Position numbers and translations under genes: made by a program. From Nocardia sp. BMG111209 (GTDB taxonomy: Bacteria > Actinomycetota > Actinomycetes > Mycobacteriales > Mycobacteriaceae), in NCBI RefSeq assembly GCF_000381925.1, contig NZ_KB907307.1:930001-994000 (forward strand): 64,000 nucleotides of DNA, read 5' to 3'. Under the pieces are notes generated by a model. That model ran no database searches. It was not told the DNA's origin and was given only the letters and a program-made list of their open reading frames with translations. This document shows, in pieces, positions 34,906-43,585 of the stretch. Position 1 is the first letter of the stretch, and the number at the start of each line of letters is the position of its first letter.

Positions 34906-35985
34906 CTATTTCGCTAGTTCCGCGTCGACGACGCGCTTGATCGAATCGAATCGGGAGTCCTGCAACCAGGTGGTCACGTCCACCTGCTCCGGATAGACAC
35001 CGAGCCGATGGAAGTTGTCGGCCAGATCCTGGGTACCGGCGATCGCGGCGTGGCCGACCGAGGTGAACTGTCCCGCACCGGAATACGACAACCGCTTCGA
35101 CTTCACCAGATCCCGGTACACGTCGGCCTCCAGTTGGTTGTCGCCGAAGCCGCCGAGCTTCGTGAACGCCGCGACCGAGGCGTCCGGATCGGATTCGATC
35201 CAGCGCTGCGCGTCCCGGACGTTGCGGACCAGGGTGGCGGCCTGCTGCGGATGGTTGTTCGCGAACGACTCACTGGCGACGAAGAACGCGTAGTCGTAGG
35301 TGCGCACATTCGGCAGGGTCGCCGCGTTGTGCCGGCGGCGGGCCAGTTCGGCGGTGGGCTGCCAGGTGATCCAGGCGTCGACCTTGCCCTGCGCGAAGGC
35401 GGATTCGGCGTCGGCGGCGGTGAGGTTCGCGTACTGGATGTCGCCGATGGTCAGGCCGGCGGAGTCCAGATATTTGATCAGACTGTAGGTTCCGGTGGTG
35501 CCGCGCTGATCGGCGACGCGTCGCCCCTTCAGATCGGCGGCCGACCTGATCGGCGAACCCTGCGGCACCAGGATCTCGACCTCGTCGGCGGGCAACGGAT
35601 ACGCCACCAGCGGCACGATCGGCACGCCACCGCCGATGGCGTAGATGACGGCGGTGGCGGTGGCGAACGAGAAGTCGACGCTGTGCGCCTTGATCGCCTC
35701 CATCACCGGCAGCGAGGCGGGGAAGCCGGTCGGCCATTCCAGTTGCACGCCACCGAGTTCCGCGCCGAGGTCGGCGCCGCTGAGCTTGTTGCGCAACACC
35801 GTGCCGGGCTCGGCGCGGCCGTCGCCGATCAGCGCGTAGCGCACCCGGGTCAGCGGTCCGCTGTCCTTCGCGCCGGAGCCGGATCCGTTGCCGCAGCCGG
35901 CGAGCGCCAGGGCCGACAGCCCCAGCAGTCCGGCGCCGGCGGCGACGAATCCGCGCCTGCCGATGGTGCGCGAGGTCGGTGACAT
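34906..35985 (-). CDS. ABC transporter substrate-binding lipoprotein (SsuA/TauA type)
   Basis: A 359-residue solute-binding protein. The N-terminus has twin arginines (TIGRRGFVAAGAG) and a lipobox (ALAGC), so it may be a Tat-exported lipoprotein. The mature part follows the aliphatic-sulfonate/nitrate-binding family: ELGGVQLEWPTGFPASLPVM, FATATAVIYAIGGGVPIV and VADQRGTTGTYSLIKYLDSAG. It should capture an organosulfonate or similar anion outside the membrane for the SsuB/SsuC-like partners encoded just upstream. Confidence 0.9.
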   Translation of the reverse strand: MSPTSRTIGRRGFVAAGAGLLGLSALALAGCGNGSGSGAKDSGPLTRVRYALIGDGRAEPGTVLRNKLSGADLGAELGGVQLEWPTGFPASLPVMEAIKAHSVDFSFATATAVIYAIGGGVPIVPLVAYPLPADEVEILVPQGSPIRSAADLKGRRVADQRGTTGTYSLIKYLDSAGLTIGDIQYANLTAADAESAFAQGKVDAWITWQPTAELARRRHNAATLPNVRTYDYAFFVASESFANNHPQQAATLVRNVRDAQRWIESDPDASVAAFTKLGGFGDNQLEADVYRDLVKSKRLSYSGAGQFTSVGHAAIAGTQDLADNFHRLGVYPEQVDVTTWLQDSRFDSIKRVVDAELAK

Positions 35986-36044
35986 CGTGGAATACCTTTC
36001 GATCGGGAAATGGGTTGTCGCGGGGCCTGATTCGAGCCGGGGCG

Positions 36045-36770
36045 TCAGCCGCGCAGGGCACGGTCCGCGGCGAGCAGGCCGTCGAGGAGTTCGGCCTTGT
36101 GGGCCGCGAGTTCGGGATCGCCGTGCGAGCGCGGTCGCGGCCGGTCGATGCGCAGGTCGCGGGTGATGCCGTCGCCGGTCAGCAGCAGCACCCGGTCGGA
36201 GAGGATCAGGGCCTCCTCGACGTCGTGGGTGACCAGTACGACGGTGCGCGGCTGTTCGGCGAGCAGCCGTTCGAGCAACTGCTGCATGGTGACCCGGGTG
36301 ACGGCGTCCAGTGCGCCGAACGGTTCGTCGAGCAGCAGTACGTCCGGCCGGTGCAGCAGGGCCCGGGCCAGCGCGACCCGCTGCCGCTGGCCGCCGGACA
36401 GTTCCAGCGGCCAATCCCGTTCCCGCCCGGCCAATCCCACCGCGTGCAGCAGTTCCACCGCGCGATCGTGGCGGCCGCGCACGCCGAGCCGGACGTTCTG
36501 CAGGACGGTCCGCCACGGCAGTAGCCGATCCTCCTGGAACATCATGCGGCACAACGGCTCCCGGTCGCCGGTGGCGTGCACCCGGCCGGTGGTGGGACGT
36601 TCCAGCCCGGCCAGCAGCCGCAGCAGGGTCGACTTCCCGACGCCGCTGGGCCCGAGCACGGTGACGAATTCGCCCGGCGCGATGGTGAGGTCGATCCCGT
36701 GCAGGATCCGGGTGTCGCGGTATCGGTGGCCGACCCCGGCCAGCCGCAGACCCACCGGTGCGCCGGTCAT
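36045..36770 (-). CDS. ABC transporter ATP-binding protein (SsuB/TauB type)
   Basis: A 241-residue ABC ATPase with Walker A (GPSGVGKST), Q-loop (MMFQEDRLLPW, where EDRLLPW is typical of the nitrate/sulfonate/taurine group), signature LSGGQRQR, Walker B (DVLLLDEPFGALD) and the switch His (VTHDVEEA). It energises import through the SsuC-like permease. It overlaps that gene by four bases (ATGA) and lies 59 bp before the binding-protein gene. Confidence 0.93.
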   Translation of the reverse strand: MTGAPVGLRLAGVGHRYRDTRILHGIDLTIAPGEFVTVLGPSGVGKSTLLRLLAGLERPTTGRVHATGDREPLCRMMFQEDRLLPWRTVLQNVRLGVRGRHDRAVELLHAVGLAGRERDWPLELSGGQRQRVALARALLHRPDVLLLDEPFGALDAVTRVTMQQLLERLLAEQPRTVVLVTHDVEEALILSDRVLLLTGDGITRDLRIDRPRPRSHGDPELAAHKAELLDGLLAADRALRG

Positions 36771-37615
36771 CCTCGGATATCCTTCCGGTAGTTGACATTC
36801 CAGCGCAGCACCCGGCGTTCCAGCAGCCGCACCAGTTGGTCGGCGACCAGCCCGGCCAGCGCGTAGAGCAGGATCGCGAGCACGATGCGGTCGTTGCGCA
36901 GCAGGTCGCGGCCGTTCTGGGCGAGGTAACCGATACCGTCGCTGGTGGCGATGGTCTCGCCCACGACGAGGGTGAGCCAGGCCACGCCGAGCGCGTAGCG
37001 GATGCCGGTGAGGATCATCGGCATCGCGCCGGGCACCACCACCTCGTGGATCAGGCCCGGGGTCCGCAGGCCGTAGGAACGGCCGAGCTGCACCAGTTTC
37101 GGGTCGACGGAACGGATTCCGGCGACGGTGTTGAGGTACACCGGGAACAGCACGCCGACGGCGACCAGCACGATCTTGGGCAGTTCCCCGATCCCGAACG
37201 CGGCGATCAGCAGCGGCACCACCGCCAGATGCGGGACGGCCCGCAACATCTGCACGCTCCGGTCCACCAGTGCCTCGGCGATCCGGGACAGGCCGACCGC
37301 GAAGCCCAGCGCCAGCCCGAGCGCGGCGCCGATCCCGAAACCGATCGCGACCCGCCGGACGCTGGCCAGCAGGTAGCGGGGGAGTTCGCCGTCGCGCCAC
37401 AGCGAGCGCGCGGTGGCGAGCACCTTGCTCGGCGGCGGCAGGATCGTGGCGTCGACGGCGCCGGTGGCGGCTCCCCACTGCCAGGCGAGCACCAGCACGA
37501 CCGGCACCACCCACGGCAGCAGGGCGGTGGCGGACCCGGCGACGGTCGGGAGACGGCGGCGCGCGACCCGCGTGCCGGCGGGTCGCCGGGTGCCGGCGGT
37601 GCGGGCCTCAGACAC
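36767..37615 (-). CDS. ABC transporter permease (SsuC/TauC type)
   Basis: A 282-residue membrane protein with about six transmembrane segments and the EAA-type loop (GRSYGLRTPGLIHEVVVPGAMPMILTGIR) that contacts the ATPase. The N-terminal about 30 residues are basic and cytoplasmic. I chose GTG 37615 because its codon sits over the end of a short upstream frame with a strong ribosome binding site, suggesting coupled translation. An in-frame ATG at 37693 would add an unlikely Cys/Gly/Glu-rich extension. Confidence 0.87.
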   Translation of the reverse strand: MSEARTAGTRRPAGTRVARRRLPTVAGSATALLPWVVPVVLVLAWQWGAATGAVDATILPPPSKVLATARSLWRDGELPRYLLASVRRVAIGFGIGAALGLALGFAVGLSRIAEALVDRSVQMLRAVPHLAVVPLLIAAFGIGELPKIVLVAVGVLFPVYLNTVAGIRSVDPKLVQLGRSYGLRTPGLIHEVVVPGAMPMILTGIRYALGVAWLTLVVGETIATSDGIGYLAQNGRDLLRNDRIVLAILLYALAGLVADQLVRLLERRVLRWNVNYRKDIRG

Positions 37616-37652
37616 GGCGTCGCACCCGCGGCCGTCCAGGTGGGGTTCGCAT
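37608..37652 (-). CDS. Putative 14-residue leader peptide before the SsuC-like gene
   Basis: A 14-codon frame (MRTPPGRPRVRRRV) starts at ATG 37652 with an excellent GAGGAG site. Its stop lies a few bases inside the permease gene, overlapping the GTG start. The peptide is rich in Arg and Pro and has no Cys. It may couple translation to the permease, whose own ribosome binding site is poor, or act as a regulatory leader. Confidence 0.4.
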   Translation of the reverse strand: MRTPPGRPRVRRRV

Positions 37653-37716
37653 GATTCTCCTCGCTCGCTGGTGTGCGAGAGGAATGCTGGCACTGCTGCA
37701 CGCAGTTGTCGACATT

Positions 37717-37724
37717 TGTATACA
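37717..37724. promoter_or_regulatory. GntR-type operator candidate
   Basis: TGTATACA, in the context TTTGTATACAGA, is the palindromic core commonly bound by FadR-subfamily GntR regulators. It sits in the 157-bp gap between the SsuC-like operon and the divergent GntR gene. Confidence 0.5.
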
Positions 37725-37809
37725 GAGAGATTCGAATCCTTGGCGCGGGTCCGCGCGGACTGGTAATCGTTGCCCGGTGCCCGGACGTGAAGAAGGGGAA
37801 GATGGGTCG

Positions 37810-38433
37810 ATGCACCACGAATCGCCGCCGTACAAGCAGTTGCGTGACCGGATCACCGGCCGGGTGTATCCGCCGGGCGCACTGCTGATTCCGGCGACGG
37901 TCGGTACCGAGCTCGGCGTCTCGCGCACCCCGGTCCGCGAGGCGCTGCACCGGCTGGAGTACGAGGGCCTGGTGGTCCAGGCGTCACGCGGTTATCGCGT
38001 CCGGGAGCGGACCGCCGAGGAGTTGCTGGAGATCTACGACGCGCGCATCGCGCTGGAATCGGCGGTGGCGTTCTCCGCCGCGACCCGCCGCTCCGAGATC
38101 GACCTGGCCCGGTTGTCGCGCATGTTCGACGCCGCCGTGGCGAGCCCGGACCCGGACACCGCGCTCGGCCTGCACCGGAACTGGCACCACGCGCTGCGCG
38201 AGGCCGCTCACAACGGCACCATCGGCGAGTTGATGGATCGTCTCGACGCGCAGATGGCTCCCTTCGAGGCCGATCAGGTCCGGGCCCCGGACAATCTGGC
38301 GCTGATCGAGGACGAACATCGCGAGATCCTGGCCGCGGTGGTCGCGGGCGAGGCCGAACGGGCCCGCACCGCGATGATCGCCCACCAGATCCGCACCCGC
38401 GATCTGCGCATCGCCGCGATGGCCGCCCGCTAG
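37810..38433 (+). CDS. GntR-family regulator (FCD/FadR subfamily)
   Basis: A 207-residue regulator. The winged helix is IPATVGTELGVSRTPVREALHRLEYEGLV (about 29-57). The C-terminal FCD domain has the metal/ligand histidines in GLHRNWHHALREAAHN, DEHREIL and IAHQIRTR. It is divergent from the sulfonate-type operon and probably controls it through the TGTATACA site. The ATG at 37810 aligns with the family; the ATG eight bases upstream is in another frame. Confidence 0.9.
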   Translation: MHHESPPYKQLRDRITGRVYPPGALLIPATVGTELGVSRTPVREALHRLEYEGLVVQASRGYRVRERTAEELLEIYDARIALESAVAFSAATRRSEIDLARLSRMFDAAVASPDPDTALGLHRNWHHALREAAHNGTIGELMDRLDAQMAPFEADQVRAPDNLALIEDEHREILAAVVAGEAERARTAMIAHQIRTRDLRIAAMAAR

Positions 38434-38583
38434 CCGACGTGCGCGGCGGACACGCCGCTGTCGAGTGCCATTCTCGGACTTGCCGGGGCGAGGTCGCGGA
38501 AATCCGGGCCGGAGAGGGTAGAACTTACCGCCGTGCTTCACCGGTTCCACACAGTCCGCTGCTGTCAGGGAAGGGAGCAATAC

Positions 38584-38901
38584 ATGTTCGCAAAGAGGGC
38601 GATTCGCCTTCTCACGCTCGTCGCGGCGAGCGCGGCGCTGACCTCGGTCGGGGTCGCGTCGGCCGATGTCGAATGGGCCACGGATGCGCGCGTCCAGTGC
38701 GTCCAGCAGAACTGGCCCACCGTCAAGGCCAAGTACGACCCGCTGCTGAACCAGGCCTCGCCGGCCGATCGGCAGATGTTGCAGAGCTTCATCGGGCCGG
38801 ACGGCATGCTGATCGACGAGCCGAGTGCCGACCAGATCCGGGACGCCGCCGGCCGTATCCCGTCGAACGCGCTGGACACGGTGTTCGCCGGTATCTGCTA
38901 G
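38584..38901 (+). CDS. Small secreted protein of unknown function
   Basis: A 105-residue exported protein. The signal peptide runs to about residue 27 (LLTLVAASAALTSVGVASA). The mature part is about 78 residues, acidic, with a cysteine in RVQCVQQNW and another at the C-terminus (FAGIC), likely forming a disulphide. GGGAG precedes ATG 38584. No family is recognised. A strong terminator follows. Confidence 0.72.
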   Translation: MFAKRAIRLLTLVAASAALTSVGVASADVEWATDARVQCVQQNWPTVKAKYDPLLNQASPADRQMLQSFIGPDGMLIDEPSADQIRDAAGRIPSNALDTVFAGIC

Positions 38902-38916
38902 TCCGGTCGCTCGTCG

Positions 38917-38950
38917 CCGGGGCCGGGCCGGATCAGTGGCCCGGCCCCGG
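38917..38950. terminator. Bidirectional terminator between the secreted protein and JetC
   Basis: A perfect 13-bp stem, CCGGGGCCGGGCC paired with GGCCCGGCCCCGG, with an 8-base loop, lies between two convergent genes. Confidence 0.8.
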
Positions 38951-38970
38951 TGGCGTTTCCGGATCGCTTG

Positions 38971-41900
38971 TCACGGTGTGAGTTCCAGCGCCTCGTCGAA
39001 GGTGATACCGCCCTCCACGGTGTGCGCGACCCGGCGGCGGTTCGGGGAGCCGAGCGCCGTCGTGAGGTCCGAACCGTCGTGCTCGGCCAGGAGATCCCGC
39101 GAATCCCACACCAGCAGAGTCGCGCTGACGGTGTTCTCGGCCGCGGAGTGGGCCAGATCGTAGTGCGCGCAGGCGGGGACGTGGTCGTAGGTGATCCACA
39201 GGTCGTAGCCGGTCATGAACAGGTCGAGATCGAAATCCACCGACAGGCCGAGCAATTCGCTGCGCCCGTTGTCGTCGACGCCCGCGAACGCCTCGTCCAG
39301 CGCCAGCAGCCGCGGCGCCTGCGGGTCGGCCGAATCCAGCATCACGTGGGCGGCCGCGAACAGCGGAAGATGCAGCGACACCGACTGTTCGCCGCCGGAC
39401 AGCGCGCTGTGCCGGGCCACGGTGAGCCGGTCCTCGGTGCCGTCGGCGGTGATCAGGGTGAAGGCGAACACCCGCCAGGTGCGGTAATCCAGTGTGGTGG
39501 CGAGGATTTCGGGATAGGACCGCTCCGGGTGGGCCGCGCGCGCGGCGCGGATCTCGGCCGCGAAATGGGCACGGACGGTGGCCAGATCGTCGGAGGAGAG
39601 GTCGGTGGTGTCGCGATCGAGCAGCTTGCACACCGCGCGTGCGGATTCCGACAGGGTGTCGGCCAGCACCCAGTGCACGCCGATGGTGTTACCGGACGAC
39701 ATGCGGCGCTGCTTCATCTCCGTGCCCATACGAGCGATGAGTTGCCTTGCGTCGCCGGTACGTTCGTGGATCTGCTGGGCCAGGCCGGACAGCAGCGCAT
39801 CCTCGAGGATGCGGCGTTCGGCGTCGGTGAGCAGCAGTTCCTGATCGGAGCGGGCGCCGGCGATGCGCTCGGCGAAGTCGGCCAGCGCGGCCGCGCCCTG
39901 TTCGTCGTGCACCTGCACCACGGTCAGCCCGTCCGCGGCGTCCCACTGCAACCGGTAGTCCTGCCCGGTGGCCGCGAGCGCGGCGTCGAACTCCTGCAGC
40001 GCGGCGGTGACGGCACTGCGGGTGGATTTGCGGACCGCCTCCCCGGCCCGCACGGAAGTCGTTGCGGCGGAAAGACTGTCGAACAGCTGCTGCACCTCCT
40101 CGGGCAGTACCCGCGGTTCCGCGTGCGGGCCGCCGGTCTCGATGCGATACAGCAGTTGTTCCGGCGTGGACCAGGCGCCCTCGGTGGCGGGCCAGCGCCC
40201 GGCCGCGGCGCCGAGCAGCGACAACAGATCCGGGCGGGCATACGGCGCCAGGGCCTTCACATCGGCGAGCAGTTCGGTGAGTGCGGTGCGCAGCGCGTCG
40301 TTCGCGGCCCGGTAGGCGCCCTCCGCGGAGCCGACCCCCTCGATCGCGTCGGCGGCCGCCTTGCGGGCCGACTTCTGTTCCGCGCGTGCGGCATCGATGC
40401 GTTCGCGGGCCAGCTCCAGTTCGCGGTCGATATCGGCCGCCCCGGCGCCGAGTGCGTCCCGCAGCGTCTCCAGCTTGCGCAGCTGTTCCTGATAACCGCT
40501 CTGCGCGGCCTCGGCCTCCTCGGCGAAGGCCTCGGCCAGATCCCGGGATTCGGCGAGCCGGTCGTCGGCCTCACGGCGGCGTTCGGCCTCGCGCTGCTGA
40601 TCACCGCGCAGCCGCAACAGCGTGGTACCGGTGTTCTCGAAATGCCGGATCGCGGCGGCGAGGGCGTCGAGCGCGGCCGGATCGCGCGGCGCCCGGCGGC
40701 CCGCCGCCACGGCCCGCGCCTTCTTGTCGGCGGCGGTGTGCGCGGCGACGGCCTGATCGAGGTCGCGCTCGGCATGCGCCGCGGTCTCGGTCCGCTCCCG
40801 CAGCACCCCGGCCGCCTCGGCGACCGCCCGCTGCGCCGCGAATACGGCGGTGGTGCGCGGTAATGCCTTGGCGGCGGCGGAGATTCGGGTCAACTCGGCG
40901 GTCGCGGCCTGCTCCTCGGCGTGGGCCTGCCGTTCGGCGGCGGCTGCCGTCGCCACGGCCGTGGCGAGTTCCCCGAGCCGGGCCGTCCGCCGCCGCGCCC
41001 GCGCGGTGGCGCCGATGAATTCGGCCTGCGCCTTGGTGTGCCTGCCCAGCTGCACACCCTGCCGGTAGTGGCCGTCGGTGCCGATCACCACCGGATCCAC
41101 ACTGCCGCTGGTGTTCTCGGGGCTGTCGGCGTCGAAAGGATCCTTCGGCGAGCCGGCGGTGGTGGCTTGTGCGCGACCGGATGAGCTGTCGGCACCCCGG
41201 CCGTGGTCCGTCGCCGTCGGCGGCGCGCCACCCGAGGCGGTGCGGGTGCCGTCGGCCGACGGCGACGGTCCGCCTGCCGGTGCGGATTCGGCGGACGGGC
41301 CGATCGAGGAGCGGCCGGGGCCGGTCACGGCGGAATCGTCCAGCGCGATCGAGGACAGTACGGCGGCGACGAAATCCGCTGATACGGAACGGATGCCGGA
41401 GACCCGGGGACCGTGCGCGGCGACGGTTCCGGAGTTCATCCCGGTTGTGCTCGCGTAGCCGGTGGTGTCCGCCGCGACGTTGCCGGTGCTCTCGCCATTG
41501 GTGCCGTGACGGTCCGCGGCGGTCGCGCCGTCGTCTCGGGGGCGGTTATCCCCGTCGGCGACATCCTCGTCCACGACCAGGACGTCGGCGAGGGTGCGAC
41601 CGGCGGGGCGCAGATGTGGTGGGAGTGGGCGCAGGAACTGGTCGGATTCGTGGGCGGGCAGTGCGGTGTCGTCGCACAGCCAGGCGTCGAGCAGGTTGGC
41701 CGCCTGCAGGGCCGCTTCGATGCCGGCGGCCTGGTCGGCGGTGACCTGGTCGGCGAAGCGCACCAGCCGCCACAGCGGTGCGCCGGGGCGACCGGCGCGG
41801 TCGTCGGTGCGGGCCGCGAAAGGCGGTGGGGCGTCGTCGTTCTCGGCCGCGACGCGCTGTTGTTCGGCGCGCAGGCCGGCGAGGTCGTCGGCGGCCCGCG

Positions 41901-43542
41901 CGGCGGCGGTGCGGGCCTGCTCGCGGCGGCCGCGGATGGCATCGATCAGTGGCTCGGTGTGTTCGGCCAGCACCTCGGCGGGGGTGGGGCCGTCGTGCCC
42001 TTCGGCCTGCGCCGCGTCCAGCGCCGGGAGCAGGTCGGCGCCGGGGCCGAACACCTCGCGCTGGGTGGTCCACCATTCACGCAGTGCCGCAGCGGTATTC
42101 GCGCGGGCCAGGGTGACGCCGGCCTCGGCCTCGGCGAGGGCGGCGGTCGCGGTGTCGCGCTGGTCGGCGGCGCGCTGAGCGGCGCGTTCGGCGCGGGACC
42201 GATCGGTTTCGGCGGTGTCGACCAGGACCAGCGCCTGCCGCACGGCCCGCACATCCGCGTCGCGCTCCTCGGCGTGGCTGCGCACGGTGACCGTGAGTTG
42301 TTCCGCGCGTGCGGTTTCCGGGACCGCGGACCAGTCGGTGCCCGCCTCCTCGGCGGCGGTCCGCAGCTCGTCCTCGCCGCGGTTGCGGGCCGCGACCGCG
42401 GTCTCGAGGGCGGCGCGGGCGTGATCGGCCTCGCCCGCGCGCTGTTCCACCACCTGCCGGGCCTTGGTCGCCTTGTCGCGGTGCACGGCGGCCGAGGTCT
42501 CCAACCGGCGCACCGCGTCGGCCAGATCGTCGAGTTGCTGTTTGCCCTCATAGGCGCCGGAGCGTTGCAGCGTCTCGCGATCGGCGAGGGACTGTTCGTA
42601 CCCGCGGTCGGCCTCCTCGGCCCGCGCCTCCGCGGCGGTGCGCTCGGACTCGCGGCGTTCGCGCAACGCGGTGGCCGCGAACAGCGCGGTACCGGCGTGG
42701 GTGACCGCCTCCAGCCGCGCCCCGACCTGATCCACATCGGACTTCGCCTGTACCGCAAGGTATTTCCGGTACACGCCGACGAAGGCGCGGGTGGCGGTGT
42801 CGGCCTGGACCAGACCCTCGAGGGTGCGCCCGACCTCTTCCATATCGCTGAACGAGCGAGCCGCGTCGAGGATCAGCTGATCGTCCAGCGGCCGCAGTCC
42901 GTCGGTGAGCGCCTGCGACAGGCCACGCGGGTCGAGATTCTTCGCCAGCTGCGGACGCCGCAGTGTCAGAATGAGATTGATGAGCTGGTCGTAGCGCTGC
43001 AACCCGAGCCCGAACATGCGCGCGTCGATGGCGGCCCGATAGTCCAGCGGCCGGTCCACGATGGCGTCCGTGCCGACCTGCTCCGCCAATTGCTTCCGGG
43101 TCAGCGGCCGGTCGTCGGTGCCGATCAGCGAGAAGTCCACGCCCACCCGGCCGTCGGCGACGAAGTACCAGCGCGTCACCTTGTCCGAGGATTTCGTGGC
43201 CCGCATGCCGATGCCGACCGTCACCACCTCGGGATCGTCCCAGTCGCCGCGCGCGAACTCCATCCACACGTACGAGTACGCCGAATCCTGTTTGCGATAC
43301 AGCAGATTCGACTTCATCGTGCGTTCCTCGCCGGCGAACGGGTTGAGCCGGCGCGGCTCGATGCGACCGTCGAACACGAAGGGGAACAACACCTCCAGGC
43401 CCTTGGTCTTGCCGGATCCGTTGGGGCCGCGCAACACCAGCCGCCCGTCGGCGAAGCAGAACTCCTGGTCGCGATAGTCCCAGAGATTGACGATGCCCGC
43501 CCGGGTCGGGACGAACCGGACACCACCGTGGATGAGGCTCAC
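38971..43542 (-). CDS. jetC: JetC-like SMC/SbcC-type ATPase (TIGR02680 family), Wadjet type II
   Basis: A 1523-residue SMC-like ATPase. Walker A (RGPNGSGKTKGLEV) is near residue 40; the C-terminal half has signature LSGGEQSVSLHL and Walker B PRLLALDEAFAGVDD. Between them are long coiled coils. Length, the opening VSLIHGGVRFVPTRAGIVNL and neighbours match TIGR02680, the loop-extruding subunit of Wadjet systems, which detect and cleave plasmids. About residues 655-815 hold a low-complexity Ser/Thr/Gly/Asp/Ala insertion near the hinge. GTG 43542 is the chosen start; an ATG at 43605 would overlap JetB. The usual nuclease JetD does not follow. Confidence 0.88.
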   Translation of the reverse strand: MSLIHGGVRFVPTRAGIVNLWDYRDQEFCFADGRLVLRGPNGSGKTKGLEVLFPFVFDGRIEPRRLNPFAGEERTMKSNLLYRKQDSAYSYVWMEFARGDWDDPEVVTVGIGMRATKSSDKVTRWYFVADGRVGVDFSLIGTDDRPLTRKQLAEQVGTDAIVDRPLDYRAAIDARMFGLGLQRYDQLINLILTLRRPQLAKNLDPRGLSQALTDGLRPLDDQLILDAARSFSDMEEVGRTLEGLVQADTATRAFVGVYRKYLAVQAKSDVDQVGARLEAVTHAGTALFAATALRERRESERTAAEARAEEADRGYEQSLADRETLQRSGAYEGKQQLDDLADAVRRLETSAAVHRDKATKARQVVEQRAGEADHARAALETAVAARNRGEDELRTAAEEAGTDWSAVPETARAEQLTVTVRSHAEERDADVRAVRQALVLVDTAETDRSRAERAAQRAADQRDTATAALAEAEAGVTLARANTAAALREWWTTQREVFGPGADLLPALDAAQAEGHDGPTPAEVLAEHTEPLIDAIRGRREQARTAAARAADDLAGLRAEQQRVAAENDDAPPPFAARTDDRAGRPGAPLWRLVRFADQVTADQAAGIEAALQAANLLDAWLCDDTALPAHESDQFLRPLPPHLRPAGRTLADVLVVDEDVADGDNRPRDDGATAADRHGTNGESTGNVAADTTGYASTTGMNSGTVAAHGPRVSGIRSVSADFVAAVLSSIALDDSAVTGPGRSSIGPSAESAPAGGPSPSADGTRTASGGAPPTATDHGRGADSSSGRAQATTAGSPKDPFDADSPENTSGSVDPVVIGTDGHYRQGVQLGRHTKAQAEFIGATARARRRTARLGELATAVATAAAAERQAHAEEQAATAELTRISAAAKALPRTTAVFAAQRAVAEAAGVLRERTETAAHAERDLDQAVAAHTAADKKARAVAAGRRAPRDPAALDALAAAIRHFENTGTTLLRLRGDQQREAERRREADDRLAESRDLAEAFAEEAEAAQSGYQEQLRKLETLRDALGAGAADIDRELELARERIDAARAEQKSARKAAADAIEGVGSAEGAYRAANDALRTALTELLADVKALAPYARPDLLSLLGAAAGRWPATEGAWSTPEQLLYRIETGGPHAEPRVLPEEVQQLFDSLSAATTSVRAGEAVRKSTRSAVTAALQEFDAALAATGQDYRLQWDAADGLTVVQVHDEQGAAALADFAERIAGARSDQELLLTDAERRILEDALLSGLAQQIHERTGDARQLIARMGTEMKQRRMSSGNTIGVHWVLADTLSESARAVCKLLDRDTTDLSSDDLATVRAHFAAEIRAARAAHPERSYPEILATTLDYRTWRVFAFTLITADGTEDRLTVARHSALSGGEQSVSLHLPLFAAAHVMLDSADPQAPRLLALDEAFAGVDDNGRSELLGLSVDFDLDLFMTGYDLWITYDHVPACAHYDLAHSAAENTVSATLLVWDSRDLLAEHDGSDLTTALGSPNRRRVAHTVEGGITFDEALELTP

Positions 43543-43585
43543 CGGCCACCTGTCCCTTCCGTACTCGGTCGGTATGTCGGGCCGG

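Noticed and set aside
37616..37693. Upstream ATG start for the SsuC-like permease
   Set aside because: It would add a Cys/Gly/Glu-rich segment unlike permease N-termini, and a better-initiated short frame occupies the same bases.
37725..37745. tRNA T-arm-like TTCGAATCC
   Set aside because: The flanking bases do not form the T-stem and no acceptor or anticodon arm is nearby.
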